64,000 nt of DNA from Daedaleopsis sinensis (taxonomy: Eukaryota; Basidiomycota; Agaricomycetes; Polyporales; Polyporaceae): positions 1,860,001 to 1,924,000 of the forward strand of contig CM066306.1 in NCBI GenBank assembly GCA_033807695.1, read 5' to 3'. Shown one piece after another: positions 1 to 11,310 of the stretch (its first letter is position 1; each line of letters begins with the position of its first letter). The notes beneath the pieces were generated by a model that searched no databases, was not told the DNA's origin, and worked only from the letters and a program-made list of their open reading frames with translations. Both the position numbers and the translations under genes were made by a program.

Positions 1-688
1 GAGCGCCAAGAACACTGTTCACCAACGCAGTCTTCCCTGTTCCAGGGGATCCAGAGATATACAATGCGGAAGACTCGTCAGACTTCCCGGAATCGGAGAT
101 GAATCCAAGGAGGAATGATTCGATAACAGTCTTCTCCTGTTCACGACCCGCCATTTGAGGGCCGTCATTACAGGTCGGGCGAAGGAGTGCTCGAGCACGG
201 ACATGCAAGGGAAGCAGCGCGGAGGGAGGTGTGGGAGGCGGAGTAGTCAAAGACAACTGTGCAATGGAAGTGGCCGGCGTCGCAGCTTGACGGAGGTTCG
301 AAGTCGACGCGTAACGCCGAGGCGCTGGCGACCACGTCAACAACAACACAACCCGAAAAGACCGATATGTGTACTTACTGCTGGGACGTGAAGAAGACCT
401 GTGAATCGTTGTATTGGTGCGACGCAACGAGCGCGTGACACGAGGGCTAGAGGGCGACGAGTTCACGGGGTCCAGGTTGAAAGGTGGAATGTTCTCCTTG
501 TTGTGATCACCATCGACCACTGCACCTGTAGTCTTCGCGCGTTTCGGATTCGGCGTTGAGTCGGGGGTCGGGAGACCGAGGGCATTCTCGGAATCGCAGA
601 CTGAAGACGACTCGTTTACTTCGACTTGGGCAGTCTGGTGGGACCGCTTCCCAAGCACAGTGCCAGAGTTTTGGCGTGAGGAGCGCAT
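1..688 (-). CDS. CDC6: Cdc6 replication-licensing ATPase, N-terminal part
   Basis: Partial at the window start. Exons are complement(379..688) and complement(<1..324), with a 54-bp GT-AG intron; about 211 residues are visible. Cdc6 is the AAA+ loader that, with ORC and Cdt1, places MCM helicase on origins in G1. Seen: an unstructured N-terminus beginning MRSSRQNSGTVLGKR, a KEN box (NKENIPP, about residues 63-69), several S/T-P sites followed by K/R (TPNPKR, STPRR) typical of CDK targets, then the family stretch VRARALLRPT and a Walker A loop GSPGTGKTA at about residues 194-202. The remaining AAA+ and winged-helix parts lie outside the window. Orc1 shares the ATPase, but the short CDK/KEN-rich N-terminus without a BAH domain fits Cdc6. 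The start was chosen as the first ATG continuous with this tail. Confidence 0.9.
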   Translation of the reverse strand, partial: MRSSRQNSGTVLGKRSHQTAQVEVNESSSVCDSENALGLPTPDSTPNPKRAKTTGAVVDGDHNKENIPPFNLDPVNSSPSSPRVTRSLRRTNTTIHRSSSRPSSKYTYRSFRVVLLLTWSPAPRRYASTSNLRQAATPATSIAQLSLTTPPPTPPSALLPLHVRARALLRPTCNDGPQMAGREQEKTVIESFLLGFISDSGKSDESSALYISGSPGTGKTALVNSVLGA

Positions 689-827
689 GTTAGGACAAGA
701 AGTATACCGCAAGGACCCAAAAACCGAGTAATGCCGAACGTCTGGAGCCGTTGTTGAGGCCGACGAGTCGAGGATGGAGGGGGGGTGGAAAAGGATGAGA
801 CGCGCACGGCAAGCGCTTATGACCGAG

Positions 828-894
828 TGACGCGCTTTTAAACTCCGCTCATTCAACGCGACGCGTTCAACGCGCCAACACGTGATCGACGCGT
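828..894 (-). promoter_or_regulatory. MluI cell-cycle boxes upstream of CDC6
   Basis: Two exact ACGCGT palindromes lie at 861-866 and 889-894, 173 and 201 bases upstream of the CDC6 start; a half-match GACGCGC lies near 828. ACGCGT is the MCB element bound by the fungal MBF (Mbp1-Swi6) complex that drives G1/S genes, CDC6 among them. The site match is seen; its use is inferred from conserved biology. The rest of the 689-1140 interval is the shared 5' region of CDC6 and the next gene, and shows no coding sequence. Confidence 0.5.
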
Positions 895-1140
895 CGCGCG
901 TCGTCTGTGAGAAGCGCTGGGTGGGGTTAATGCGGTCGTGCGAGCCCCGCTCTCTATATGCACAAGCCTTCGCATAGTCTGCAGGCTTATTACACACGCC
1001 TTCTCTCTCGTCGGCAGGAGTGCGGAAGACTGTTCCCTAGCATGTCTCCATGCTTCCGAGCGAGGCGATGCGCACCCAGGTGTGCCATATATCGTGGGGT
1101 CCCCGGATGATGCCCTCCGCACGGGTTGCCCGATACCTCC

Positions 1141-2279
1141 ATGCAGTTTCGCGTTCCCAAGTGGCACCTACTTGCCCTACTGTATGCCCTTCTGGCCAGC
1201 ACAGGCAAGGCCGCGTCAATTCATTTCGAGGATTTGACAGCTCGGTGAGCCTATTGAAACCCTATCGCTTCTGTCGTACCTCATGCCGCTCTCACAGGGG
1301 AAACAGCGATGATGACGATACCGACTCTGACGACGACGACGATGACGGGAAGCACCAGCACACCACCACAAGCAGAGGTGGGGGCAAAGGTAGCACAAGC
1401 ACCAGCTCCAGTAGCCCTAGCAGCACAGGCATCGGTAACTCCATGGGCAGCAGCGATCATGGCAGCACCACGAAACACGGTGTTCATGGTGCAGCAGTAG
1501 GAGGAATTGTTCTAGCTTCTCGTAAGTAACACTATCTTTCCGGTAGTACGTCGAGCTCACCTGTACCAGTGCTTGCCCTTCTACTCCTCATCCTGATCTG
1601 CCGGTGGTATGTTCGAAGGAGACGGTCTGAGCTTCGAGCTCAGGAGGCTGCAGCCCTTGCAGTGGCTGCGACGCCACCGATGAAGGAAACGTCGACCACT
1701 CCACTCTTAGTCCAACAACACCCACCCCCAGGTCTTCCTCCGCCTTCTGCTATGGCCACGACCACTCCGATCCACACTCTCCCCGCCGCTCTGTTTGTCG
1801 CAGACAGCACAGACCGACAGGAGAGTCGAGAGATGCGCAATGTCGCTCCGTCTCGGGATTCCCATGATGGTATGCCTCTCCCAAACCCATACGATGGAGA
1901 CACCCCCCCATATCCTCCTCCGCGCGACGACGACATGTTCTCTTCTCCGACATCCCCAACCTCAGCCTCGTCCCTGTCGCGCTACACGTCCTATCAAGGG
2001 AGCACATCGCACACCTCCAACCGACGCTCTAGCGCCGCGCCGTCCGCATGGACGCACGACGAGAGCGCCGTTGCCTTGCTCTCACGTGGAGCCACGCAGA
2101 GCTCGCGTCTCACAGCGTCGTCTAGCCTCACCGATGAGCTTTCGGGGTACCAGAAGGCACTGGAGGCGCATCACCAGAAGGAAGAGGAGGACGCAGTCGC
2201 ACGTGAAAACAGGATCGGAAGCGGCTCTGTGGTCCCTGCAGATCCTCCGCCAGTGTACAGTCCCTCGCACGACTCGTAG
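1141..2279 (+). CDS. Single-pass membrane protein with Asp/Ser-rich ectodomain and PPxY tail
   Basis: Exons 1141..1244, 1298..1521 and 1570..2279 give 345 residues. No named family is recognised. An N-terminal signal peptide (MQFRVPKWHLLALLYALLAS) is followed by a short extracellular part with an Asp run, a Ser/Thr/Gly-rich stalk, one membrane helix (about residues 98-118, ending LLLLILICRWY) and a stop-transfer RRRR. The cytosolic tail of about 225 residues is Pro/Ser/Thr-rich and ends PADPPPVYSPSHDS, where PPPVY is a PPxY motif of the kind bound by WW domains of Nedd4/Rsp5 ligases. The architecture resembles the Mid2/Wsc-like sensors common in agaricomycetes, without a cysteine-rich WSC domain. 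The start is set by the signal peptide; introns are GTGAGC..CACAG and GTAAGT..ACCAG. Confidence 0.75.
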
Positions 2280-2565
2280 AACAGAGAGGGGACGATAATT
2301 AAAGGCTGTTGACGAGTAGCGAGAGGCTCTCACTACGGACAGTGCCTTCATTTCAGACTCTTCATAGTGGTAGTTGATTGTCATGGTGTATTATGTATCA
2401 GCGATTGACGATCTACTATGTCCAGGCCCTAAGACACTAGTTCAGTATACTGCGCAAGGAACGTGACTGCAACGAGGGAGAACGTGCTTGGAGACTCACC
2501 CATAGAACGCATTAAACATGTGTTCGCGGAGTACGGATGCACGTACGCACTTATTCTGTCAGCAG

Positions 2566-4794
2566 CTACATAGAGTCCGGATCCGGATCCGCACAAGCTG
2601 CCCGTATCTTGCCCACCAGATAGCGGAGCAGCGGTACCCCGGTAGTCCCCCCTTCGCGAGGATGATCAGTCCGACCCCGTCCTGGCTCCGATCCAAGAGT
2701 GAGATCTACGCGATTCTCCGCGGAGGACCTGGCTGCGCCTAGCACCTCGATCTCAGCTTTGCGTCGCGAGAACAGCATGTGTTGCAGTTCCTTCCTGTGA
2801 CGGAGAACCGTTGAGTGGACGAGTTCTCCAATTCTGAGAGAGTGGGGAGCAGAGGGGCGAATAACGAAGGTGTCGCTTACCTCCACTGCGTCGGCAAATC
2901 GGCGCGTCGCAAGAGACTACGTGCCTACGACTCGATCAGTGTGTGCGTAGACGGCGTGGAGAGAAGCAGAAGGGTACAAGGCAAGCAATTAAGGGTTGAA
3001 TGCTGACCTTCTTCTCATCGTGCTTCGTAATCGGCAAAAGGACGTCCTTCTCGATGCCGAGTCTGTCAGAGGCGGGAAGAGCGTCGGCGGGGTCGGAACA
3101 AGGGCTCTGCTGGGAACAGGTACATACGCGGCGAGCTCGCTTGCCCAAAGGCCCAGCCACTGCACCCGAGCTGCGGCAAGGGTGTCGTTCTGGTGTCGCA
3201 TGCGTGTGCTTCCGTGCTTGTAAACAGAGAGGATGTCAATCCCATACGCATCGCCGTCTACCAGGGCGAGTATCGGTATGCTGGAGGTATCATGATCAGC
3301 GGACAAGAGAAGACTGCGTGACAAGACGTTGTAACGCACCGTGGCGGCAGATTATCCGATAGCGTCTTCACAAGCTCACGGGTAGCAACATCAGGATATC
3401 CCTTGCCCTGGGAGGACACGCCGCTGGTCATTGGCCAATCGAAAGGTAGGAGATGAGTGTGGTACCGTCACTATCAGTCCAGGCCCTGTAAGGGCTTGAT
3501 GCGTAGCGAAACGAAGCCTGCATAAGGTCTGGAATACCGCCTGAATCATCGGCGACATGTGTTAGGGACCAATGCAGGTCAAGAAGTGAGGTAAGCGAAC
3601 ACTCGCCTCCTTCTCCACCACCAGTACCCACGCAAGCTCCTCGACCACTTCGAAGCTCTCGATGTCTTCGGATTGAGGGATTAGGCAGGCCTGTTAGGGA
3701 TTCACCTTCTGAACGGTGTGAAGAAACGGAAGACCGAGTAGCCTACCTCATTGTCGCTAATCCGGAGGACATTGCCGCTCTTCAAGAGAATCCTCAGGCC
3801 GATGCCGCACATCAGACCCTTGGAGGACGCGCGCTGTGCAGCTGGTGTGATTATGGCGCACGCAATGGATCGAAGTCCGGAAGCCACCACGCACCACATT
3901 GAGATCGGCCCGACAGAGCTGGAAGGTCGCGGCGAGGTCGTCGACGAGCTACGAAGGGAAGCAGGTGACAAAGTCCGAACGAGACTCAGGGTACGTGTAC
4001 TGATGTACCTTATCGACCGTCGCTTGCGAGCGGAATAGCTGCACGTCGTTGTAGTAGATGTCACTGCCGTCCGCTCAGAGCTGCTATACGCGAAATCGCG
4101 AGAAGGAGGTACCGTTTCGTAGTCGGCACATCATTCAGAAGCGCTTCGTGAACAAGACCGACTACTCGAAAGAGTTGTGCTGATGATCAGTTGGAATCAG
4201 CCTCTAGTCAGGTATAAATTCTCCGGACACCGACCTAGCGGCCGTGCGCTTAACCCTCGGGATTGTTTAGGGAACACTATAGTCCGCATCGGTGTGTGAC
4301 TGTAGGAGACAAAACATTTACGTCGGTTGGGGTCATGGGTAACATAGAAAGCCACATTCTCACCCGTCAGAAGACTCTCTAGTCCTGTCTGCTATTCGAA
4401 GCATGATCTTGCTGCCGCTTCCCCTTTCAGCGGTGGACTGACTATATGCGTCTGGTAGCGAATTCGAGAGTTGGGAAATGAACGACAAGACAAGGTCTTC
4501 GAGGCATTGCAAAGCCTCGTCACTAGTCCCATGGTTGTGCATGTGAGTATAGCATGATAGAAAGGTTATAGATTAACTAACGTACCGTGAATCTGTAGGC
4601 TCTTCGCAATCCTCCATCGGCGCTTCCACAGTCTCATTCGATAAATCATACATGCCGGTATCGTCCGGCGGTGAGTCTTCATGAAGTGTAAACTCGTCGT
4701 CTGATATCACAAGCTGCATATCATGGTCATCGTTCAAATTATGCAACCGGTATTGCAATGGGTCGCATTCTAAGTCCCAGATCGCTGAAGCCAT
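2566..4794 (-). CDS. SPO11: Spo11 meiotic DNA double-strand-break enzyme (topoisomerase VI A-like)
   Basis: Fourteen exons on the complement: 4586..4794, 4364..4522, 4235..4299, 4113..4179, 4009..4063, 3895..3948, 3747..3833, 3607..3690, 3466..3540, 3340..3407, 3128..3280, 3008..3062, 2881..2924 and 2566..2794; 467 residues, frame kept across all junctions. Spo11 cuts DNA by a tyrosyl transesterification to start meiotic recombination. The 5Y-CAP region has TTKRDIYYNDVQLF with the catalytic Tyr pair at 170/171. The Toprim fold has WVLVVEKEA (Glu258) and LALVDGDAYGIDILSVYKHGS (Asp316, Asp318). LPITKHDEKK and KELQHMLFSRRKAEIEVL near the end are family hallmarks. Length is normal, so the gene looks intact. 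The intron after KE (3541-3606) starts with GC rather than GT. Exon 1 is the least certain part. Confidence 0.92.
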
Positions 4795-5089
4795 CTGGAG
4801 CCATAAACGTTACTAGTTAGCCAGTCCTCCTTATCCTCCAGAAGGTACTCACCATAGGTCAGGCAGAGGACAGACGGGCTTGCTAAGGGGTGGTGGAAAC
4901 TTCAGCGCGCAGAAGGTAGGAGGTAGAGTCCGTTTATGGCCAGGCTTGGGAAGACGCGTCAGGTCACAGTGTGACCTTGCGTGAATGTCACGCTAAGAGC
5001 AGTTTGCAGCCAACGTCCATTTCTCGCGAATGATGTTACTACCAACATAGTCATGCAAGACACAATATGTAGCACAGAGCAGGCCCACC

Positions 5090-6323
5090 TCAACACCAGT
5101 TCTTGACATCCAACTCAAACCACTCCGGGAGCGACTTCCAGAACTCATCTCTCGCGACATCGACAATCACTCCGAACTCAAGCCGACAAGCCTCGCACGC
5201 CCTGTACACCGACCTGTTCTCTATACCGGGTTGGTCCTCGCGCGTCTGCATTGCGACGCTCTCTCCGATCGAGAAAAGGGGGTCGCTGTTCCTGTTGCAC
5301 ACCATTCCGTTCACGTCCCGTATGAGTTCGAAGGTGACGGCCTCGAATGCCATCTGGCAGGCGCGCTTGCGTGCGGGCTGGAGTTCGTGTCGATACATGC
5401 AGAGGGAAGACGACGCGCGGCCTTCGAGTTCGGAGACGATGAAGGTGGAGAAGAAGCGCGCGGCTTGCTCCTTTCCACGGAGGACGCGGCACAGATCTTC
5501 GTTGTCTAGACGGTGGCGCACGCCATCGGGACTGGTGTAGCCTTCCATAAGCTGACTGGGAAGATAGCGGGAGAGGTCATAGAAGGCTGATGGTAGGAGT
5601 TGAGGAGCTCCGATGTCGCGCGCAAGTTCGATAACGAGGCTGTGTACAGAATGTTCAGCGTTTCAACATAAGCGAGGGAGGCTTCGACATACAGAGGATG
5701 AGGTAGCGCAGGACGAGGTACATAGACACCGTCGGCATTGATAGCAACTCTTTCGCGAGCTTCCCACATGAGCAAGGTTGTAGGCCAGGAGAGGGACAAG
5801 TTACGGATGGCGACTTCGCGGAGGGCTTGAACTTCATACTTCGTAGCGAGGCGGAGTATCGCGGCAGTTGCGAAGAAGTCTTCTGACGTGTTATCATAGG
5901 ATAGTCTGTGGATCGTTGGTGCACCGAACGTTGAGGTAACGTATCATGAGTCACTCACCCATACAGGGCTCGCAGAAAGTGGGCGAAGTCCTCGGGAGAG
6001 TCATCAAGGTGTAACACAGCGAGACCTTCGAGGTGACGATCGTCGACAGATTTTACAGCTTCGATACGTTTTTGTAAAACTTCGGAGTGCCGAGAGAGCA
6101 GACCACGATGTACGATGAAGTATTGCCCTCCTGCGACGATAGATAGGTTGCCGTCTTCGAAGTAAAGATCGGAGTGTCGAGTGGGCACTTCGTAGTCGTC
6201 GAGAGGGAAAGCACATCTGTTGGAGCTGAAATCGGTATCCATGTGGGTGAGGAGGTCTTGGCGATTGAGGGCAATGGTAGCTGTGGAAGAGTCGAGAACT
6301 GAGGCCGAGTACTCATCGGTCAC
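5090..6323 (-). CDS. BTB/POZ domain protein
   Basis: Exons complement(5959..6323), complement(5693..5905) and complement(5090..5639) give 375 residues. The N-terminal half is a BTB fold: SDLYFEDGNLSIVAGGQYFIVHRGLLSRHSEVLQ, followed by LHLDDSPEDFAHFLRALYG and a helical part with LRLATKYEVQALREVAIRNL. The C-terminal half is the partly conserved alpha-helical region found in the very large agaricomycete BTB family and has no Kelch or zinc-finger repeats. Such proteins are often Cul3 adaptors or transcriptional scaffolds, but the substrate cannot be told from sequence. Both introns are GT-AG and short. The gene starts head-to-head with the Caprin-like gene. Confidence 0.85.
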
Positions 6324-6919
6324 CTTCGGGATAGTTTTTGTGCAACGGTCGGCGGCGGTCAGCCTCGTCAGCCGTGTGAGGTTGCGCTAACCATTCAGGC
6401 GGCGTTGCAGGCAAGATCACAACCACCTTGCGCGGATGCCTTGGTAACTCGCGGCACACGCCCGTCTGAGGAACAGGCGGTGGCAGAGAGCTGGGACGAC
6501 AGCAGCCTAGTCGTCCGTGAACAGCTCAGCCGGTAAGCAGGTAGTACGCGTAGAGACATGGAAGACCTGGAAAGTGCCGCAGTGCGACGGTTCGCCAGCC
6601 AGACTTTGAAGGAGTGCAATAACAAGATGCACAGGGAGATGCTTGCTATGAGGTGTTGGATGAACACATATATAGTCGGTGGTCGGACTGACTCAGACGA
6701 CTGACTGCTACAGAGGAGGAGAGAGAGAAGGCTGATTGTCAAGGAAGAGGCGCGTTCCGAGTGACGTGAACTGCCCGTGGGAACGGTCCCGACCCCAGGT
6801 CCTCCCCCCGCAAACCTAAATTCCCCTGCTCTAGTCCCCGTCCTTTCTGCGCCCAGCGTCGCCTGCCAGCTCACTAGCCCCAGCTACTTACTGAGATTCT
6901 ACTTTCAAAAACACCCTTC
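6324..6919. promoter_or_regulatory. Divergent promoter region between BTB gene and Caprin-like gene
   Basis: A 596-bp interval between two head-to-head starts. It contains a TATA-like stretch (ACATATATAG near 6666) and a pyrimidine-rich run just before the Caprin-like ATG. A long minus-strand frame across it (6395-6874) has no domain and no homology-like pattern, and is read as chance. Confidence 0.4.
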
Positions 6920-9163
6920 ATGCCTGATACTACCGCTCCTGCTACTCCGCGCATTATCCCCGGTGCGCCACCACCACCTCCCCTGTCCAAGTCTCAAAAG
7001 AAAAAGCGCAAGACCGGGAAGACCAAGGAAGAGACCGAAGCGGGCTCGCACGTCGTTGTGCCTGATACGACGACCGCTGCTCTGATTGAAAAGGCCCCCG
7101 ATGAGAGCGACGTGAAGGAGGGCGTCGTCGCGCCTCAGCTTGTCGCCCAGCCATCCGAAGCCCCGAGTCTGGAGATCAAACCGAGTCCCGTCGTCGATCT
7201 TTTGAACAAGAGGATCAAGGCGAACAACAAGAAAATTGTAAGTGTCGCGTCCTGGTCGACCAATGCTCGCGTACACCTGGCCACATGCGTCATCATACAG
7301 GGGTGTTCCAACTCATGCACTTGCCCATTTAGATACGCATCCAAAGCTACCAGAACGAATCACCGGAGAAGCTGAACGACGACCAAAAACGCACCTTGAA
7401 AACTCTTCCGATATTGGAGGCTGTGAGCAAGGAATTGGAAGAAGTCAAGAAGGCCGTCGAGGTTCGTGCATGCGTGTATGTTCAGCAGGACTGCAATCGA
7501 GGATGCTCATCGCGTGCGGGTAGATACATGAAGCCGAGCTAGCGCAAGAGATCGCATTCATAAAGGCCGAGGCCGCGAGAGCAGAAGTCGAACGGATACG
7601 GGAGGCCGTTGCAGCTGCTGAGGTACGTACGCTGAACTTCAACCTGCCTTAATCGTACTTATGTCCACTAGGCCGAACACTTGAAGAATGCTGCTGAGCT
7701 TGTTACCCTGCTTCGGATACACCCCTTGCTATCTACTAGCCATTCCGATGCTTTGGCCCTCAACTTGAGCGAGGAGGAAAACGCGGCAATCATCTCATTG
7801 ACCGAAAATCTCCTACGTGAACTCCCGGACGACAAGGAGGACCTCATCCGGAATCTTTACAATGGGAAAGGCGATCACCTTGGCGTACCATGTGCGTGTG
7901 GATCTGACCTGGGTGATGCCTTACGATTGACTGGTGTCGCCGTCAGTTTCTCGCATTCAAGAGATTCAGAATCGCTTCCTGTTCCCACCTCCGCCAGAGG
8001 CGAGATCGGCCGAGGAGGAAGCCATTCCTGAAGAAACAGAAGCACCGGAACCGGAGCCAAATTTGCCCGTTGGTGGCGTACCCAATACCATCGCCACCCC
8101 CGGTGGCATTCACTTCATTATGACTGACGAGCTCGCTGGCCCGGAAATCGAGCCTGAAGCTGCAGTTGGAGCCGAACCTGTTAGTGGCGACTGGGTTAAC
8201 GTTGATAGCGCACCTGAGGTTGAGCAACCCGCGGAGGTCGAGATTACCGAGACGGTGGTGGAGGCCGAGGTCAACGGACACCATGTGGTCGAGGAGTCCG
8301 TGACAGTGACAACAACGACGGAGGTCGGTACTACGCGTTCTATTATGCATGAATGTTGCTGAATTGGAGAAACAGCTTCAGGACGCTGGTCAGACCAGCT
8401 GGGCGGACGATGACCACGGCGAGCTGCCGTCTCTGGCCAACCTCCAGGCCCACTATGGCACCTCCGGCGAAGCGTCTCCCGTCCCCGAAGCCGACCTGCT
8501 CCCCGAGACACCAAGCACTCCTCAGATGAACGGGAACGCGCGCGTCGTCGATGATGATGGTTTCACACATCCGCGAGGTCGGGGACGTGGCCGCGGCGGT
8601 CACAGGGGAGGCGAGCGTGGATCTCGTGGAGGGTACCGTGGCCGTGGGGGTTATCGAGGCGAGCACGGTGAGCGCGGGGGGTTCCGCGGCGAGCACGGTG
8701 AACGCGGAGGGTTCCGCGGCGAGCATGGCGAGCGCGGAGGGTTCCGTGGCGAGCATGGCGAACGTGGAGGGTTCCGTGGTGAGCATGGCGAGCGTGGAGG
8801 GTACCGCGGTGAACATGGTGAACGTGGGGGTCACCGTGGCGAGCATGGTGAGCGCGGGGGTCACCGCGGTGAGCATGGTGAGCGTGGGGGTCACCGCGGT
8901 GAGCATGGTGAGCGTGGGGGTCGCGGCGGATATCGTGGAGACCGCGGTGGTACGTTTGTCCTTGAACTTGCACATTTAATTGGGCGTTGATGACATTCCC
9001 CGCAGGGTACCGTGGAGCTCCCGACGGTGAATGGCGTGGTGGACGCGGTGGACGGGGAAGGGGAAGAGGTGAGTCTGGCTCATTGAAGATGCTCGACAAC
9101 TCAATTTAACCAAGCGTAGGCTTCCATGAAGCTCGTGGAGCAGCTCCTCCCCCTGCTGCATAA
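6920..9163 (+). CDS. Caprin-like RNA-binding protein with RGG array
   Basis: Eight exons: 6920..7237, 7333..7461, 7524..7622, 7672..7891, 7947..8323, 8376..8949, 9006..9068 and 9120..9163; about 607 residues. After a lysine-rich N-terminus comes a coiled-coil block (LLNKRIKANNKKI, EKLNDDQKRTLKTLPILEAV, KELEEVKKAVE, then AAELVTLLRI) that matches the HR1 homology region of Caprin/p137 proteins. An acidic, Val/Glu-rich linker follows. The tail is an RG-rich domain, PRGRGRGRGGHRGG followed by nine RGEHGERGG units and a short Arg/Gly end. Caprins bind mRNA and nucleate stress granules with G3BP; the same is inferred here. The boundary between exons 5 and 6 is the least sure: the acceptor could be after 8369 or 8375, both in frame. 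RGG arginines are likely methylation sites. Confidence 0.75.
8655..8921 (+). repeat. Nine-unit 30-bp coding minisatellite (RGEHGERGG)
   Basis: Nine tandem units of ten codons encode RGEHGERGG followed by F (4 times), Y (1) or H (3); the last unit runs into RGGYRGDRGG. Units differ mainly at third codon positions and at the tenth residue, so the protein pattern is better kept than the DNA. The last three F-to-H units form a local block, suggesting recent unit spreading. Confidence 0.9.
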
Positions 9164-9625
9164 CAGACACGGTAGTGAGACACCGAGGTTGCAGACGAAC
9201 CTCGATACCACGATTGCTCAAAAAGTCGGACTGCTACCTATTTCGTATGTATCTTGCGCATCTTGTATGTAACGTCGTGCAAAGTGTCCTCTGCGCTCGG
9301 TGATTGAATGTTATCGAAACGACGATCTTCCTCATTTGTCGACGTCGAGACCAGCGAAATCATTCCGAGTTTCCGACATTCCGTTCCGGAGCTTTCCGCC
9401 ACGTGGCCAAAATTGCGTATTGGGGATGTCCGAGTCTCCGGGAACGTCGCCTCTCCTCAATCTCCTGCCTCACTGCAGCACGTCCCCGCCCGTGCCGCCT
9501 CGCTCGTTCAGCTACTATCACATCGACTACCACTCGCCATACTCATACACGCTATACACCTCCACAATCCCTACACTTCCCCCTCTTAGCTCTTCCCGGT
9601 GCAGTTCAACTGTGTTTCTCACGTC
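9164..9625. promoter_or_regulatory. Intergenic region, 3' of Caprin-like gene and 5' of carrier gene
   Basis: 462 bp. Holds the 3' untranslated region of the Caprin-like gene and a pyrimidine-rich (C/T) leader just before the carrier ATG. Overlapping frames in this part carry only Ser/Pro/Arg low-complexity peptide and no domain. Confidence 0.4.
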
Positions 9626-11111
9626 ATGACATCACCGCAACAAGCCGCTCCTGCCCTCCAAGCCAATGACAAGTTGGAATCCCCCGCACATTTAGTCAAA
9701 ATGGCCGAGCAGGAGAAGGCAGCCAAGAAACCAGTTACGACGTGGCTCAGTCCACAGCTTTCGTCGTATTTCATTGCTGGAGGTATCGCTGGTGCCGCGT
9801 CGCGAACCGTTGTCAGTCCGTTAGAGAGACTCAAGATCATCCAGTTAGTCACATCCCCGCTGCAACATATGGCTCTTCTATCTGCTGACTGCTCCGGAAG
9901 GCAAGTGCAACCTTCCTCGTCTGACAAGCAATACAAAGGCGTTTGGTCGAGCTTGGCTCGCATGTGGCGGGAGGAGGGCTTCAAGGGCTTCATGCGGGGA
10001 AATGGAGTCAACTGCTTGAGAATCATACCTTACAGGTGAGTCTGTGGGTGTCATCTTACATCCAGTGACCCTGACTGTCACCCTTACCCAGCGCGGTTCA
10101 ATTCACAACCTATGAGCAGCTGAAGAAAGTAAGTCAGATACTCAACTGTGTTGTTCAACGCTCACGATTGACCCGAGTGCTACAGTGGTTCACCAGTTTT
10201 GGCTCAAAACAACTGGACACCTCAACACGACTATGCGCTGGTGCACTTGCTGGGATCACATCTGTTTGTACGTATCTTCCTCTTCGAGCAACCCTTGTCC
10301 TGCGCCATGCGGAGAGTTCAATGCTGACTCGCGATGACTGTCGGACAGGCACAACCTATCCATTAGATCTCGTTCGTTCACGACTATCAATCGCAACCGC
10401 ATCGATACCGATGCAGGCGGCGTCCGGGGCGGCGGCGGCGTCCGCGACGGCTGCGGCACAACCTGCGCTCGCGTCTGCGTACCACACTGCATCGAGTTCT
10501 GTAGCGCGGGCGGCCCCTTCGATCTTCAAGCCAGAAGATCTGACGGTGTGGGGGATGACAATGAAGGTGATGAGAGATGAGGGCGGAGTTCGAGCCCTTT
10601 ATCGTGGCCTGATACCCACTGCGATGGGGGTCGCACCATATGTCGGTACGTGCCTGCTGTCAATGCACGTACGATCTTTCCCGCGGTCTAAGTTCACATC
10701 GCAGGCATCAACTTCGCATCATACGAGGCATTGCGCGGCGTCATCACTCCTCCCGGCCAGAGCGGTGTGCATCGAAAACTGCTGTGCGGCGCGCTCGCTG
10801 GGTCGATATCACAGACTCTCACGTACCCGTTCGACGTCCTGCGGCGGAAGATGCAAGTGACCGGAATGAACGCGCTCGGCTACAAGTATAACGGTGCCCT
10901 GGATGCGTTGCAGACCATCCTGCGGAACGAGGGAGTGAAGGGCCTATATCGAGGGCTATGGCCGAACCTTCGTGAGTGTTTCATTTACTGATTGCGTCAT
11001 GGGTGCTAGGGCTAGCTGCTGATGGGAGATCATGTAGTGAAGGTCGCGCCGAGCATTGCCACGTCCTTCTTTACTTATGAGCTTGTGAAGGAGCTACTAG
11101 GAGCCTCATGA
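9626..11111 (+). CDS. Mitochondrial carrier (SLC25) protein
   Basis: Seven exons: 9626..9843, 9901..10035, 10092..10128, 10186..10267, 10349..10645, 10705..10971 and 11038..11111; 369 residues. Three tandem carrier repeats are visible, each with the PX(D/E)XX(K/R) signature: PLERLK, PLDLVR and PFDVLR, followed by the (D/E)GXXXX(Y/W/F)(K/R)G pattern (EEGFKGFMRGN, EGGVRALYRGL, EGVKGLYRGL). It should sit in the inner mitochondrial membrane. The sequence is nearest in style to the SLC25A42/SLC25A16 and yeast Leu5/YPR011C group (CoA or adenine-nucleotide type cargo), but the substrate is not determinable by eye. An Ala-rich insertion of about 40 residues lies after repeat 2's first helix. Start chosen as the first in-frame ATG; MAEQEKAAKK downstream is an alternative. 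Confidence 0.88.
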
Positions 11112-11310
11112 CCGCCTGTGGCATCTGTCCGGCGGTGTGAACGCAGGTCGACCGGCTGTAGATAGAGTCTGATAGACTAGTACATGTTCTAGTATCCCAT
11201 TACATATGGATTTCGCTTTGTAGACTAGTATCAAGGACGCTGATGCACACAATGGACATGGAGACCGAATCGGAACAATCGATGATGCTGGTGCTGCGAA
11301 TCGGAGGTGG

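Noticed and set aside
6395..6874. 159-codon minus-strand frame between the BTB and Caprin-like genes
   Set aside because: No domain, Ser/Leu/Arg bias, and it fills the shared promoter of two well-supported genes.
8655..8921. Regular repeats that could be mistaken for a CRISPR-like array
   Set aside because: Units are contiguous, in frame and encode RGG peptides; there are no spacers and the genome is eukaryotic.
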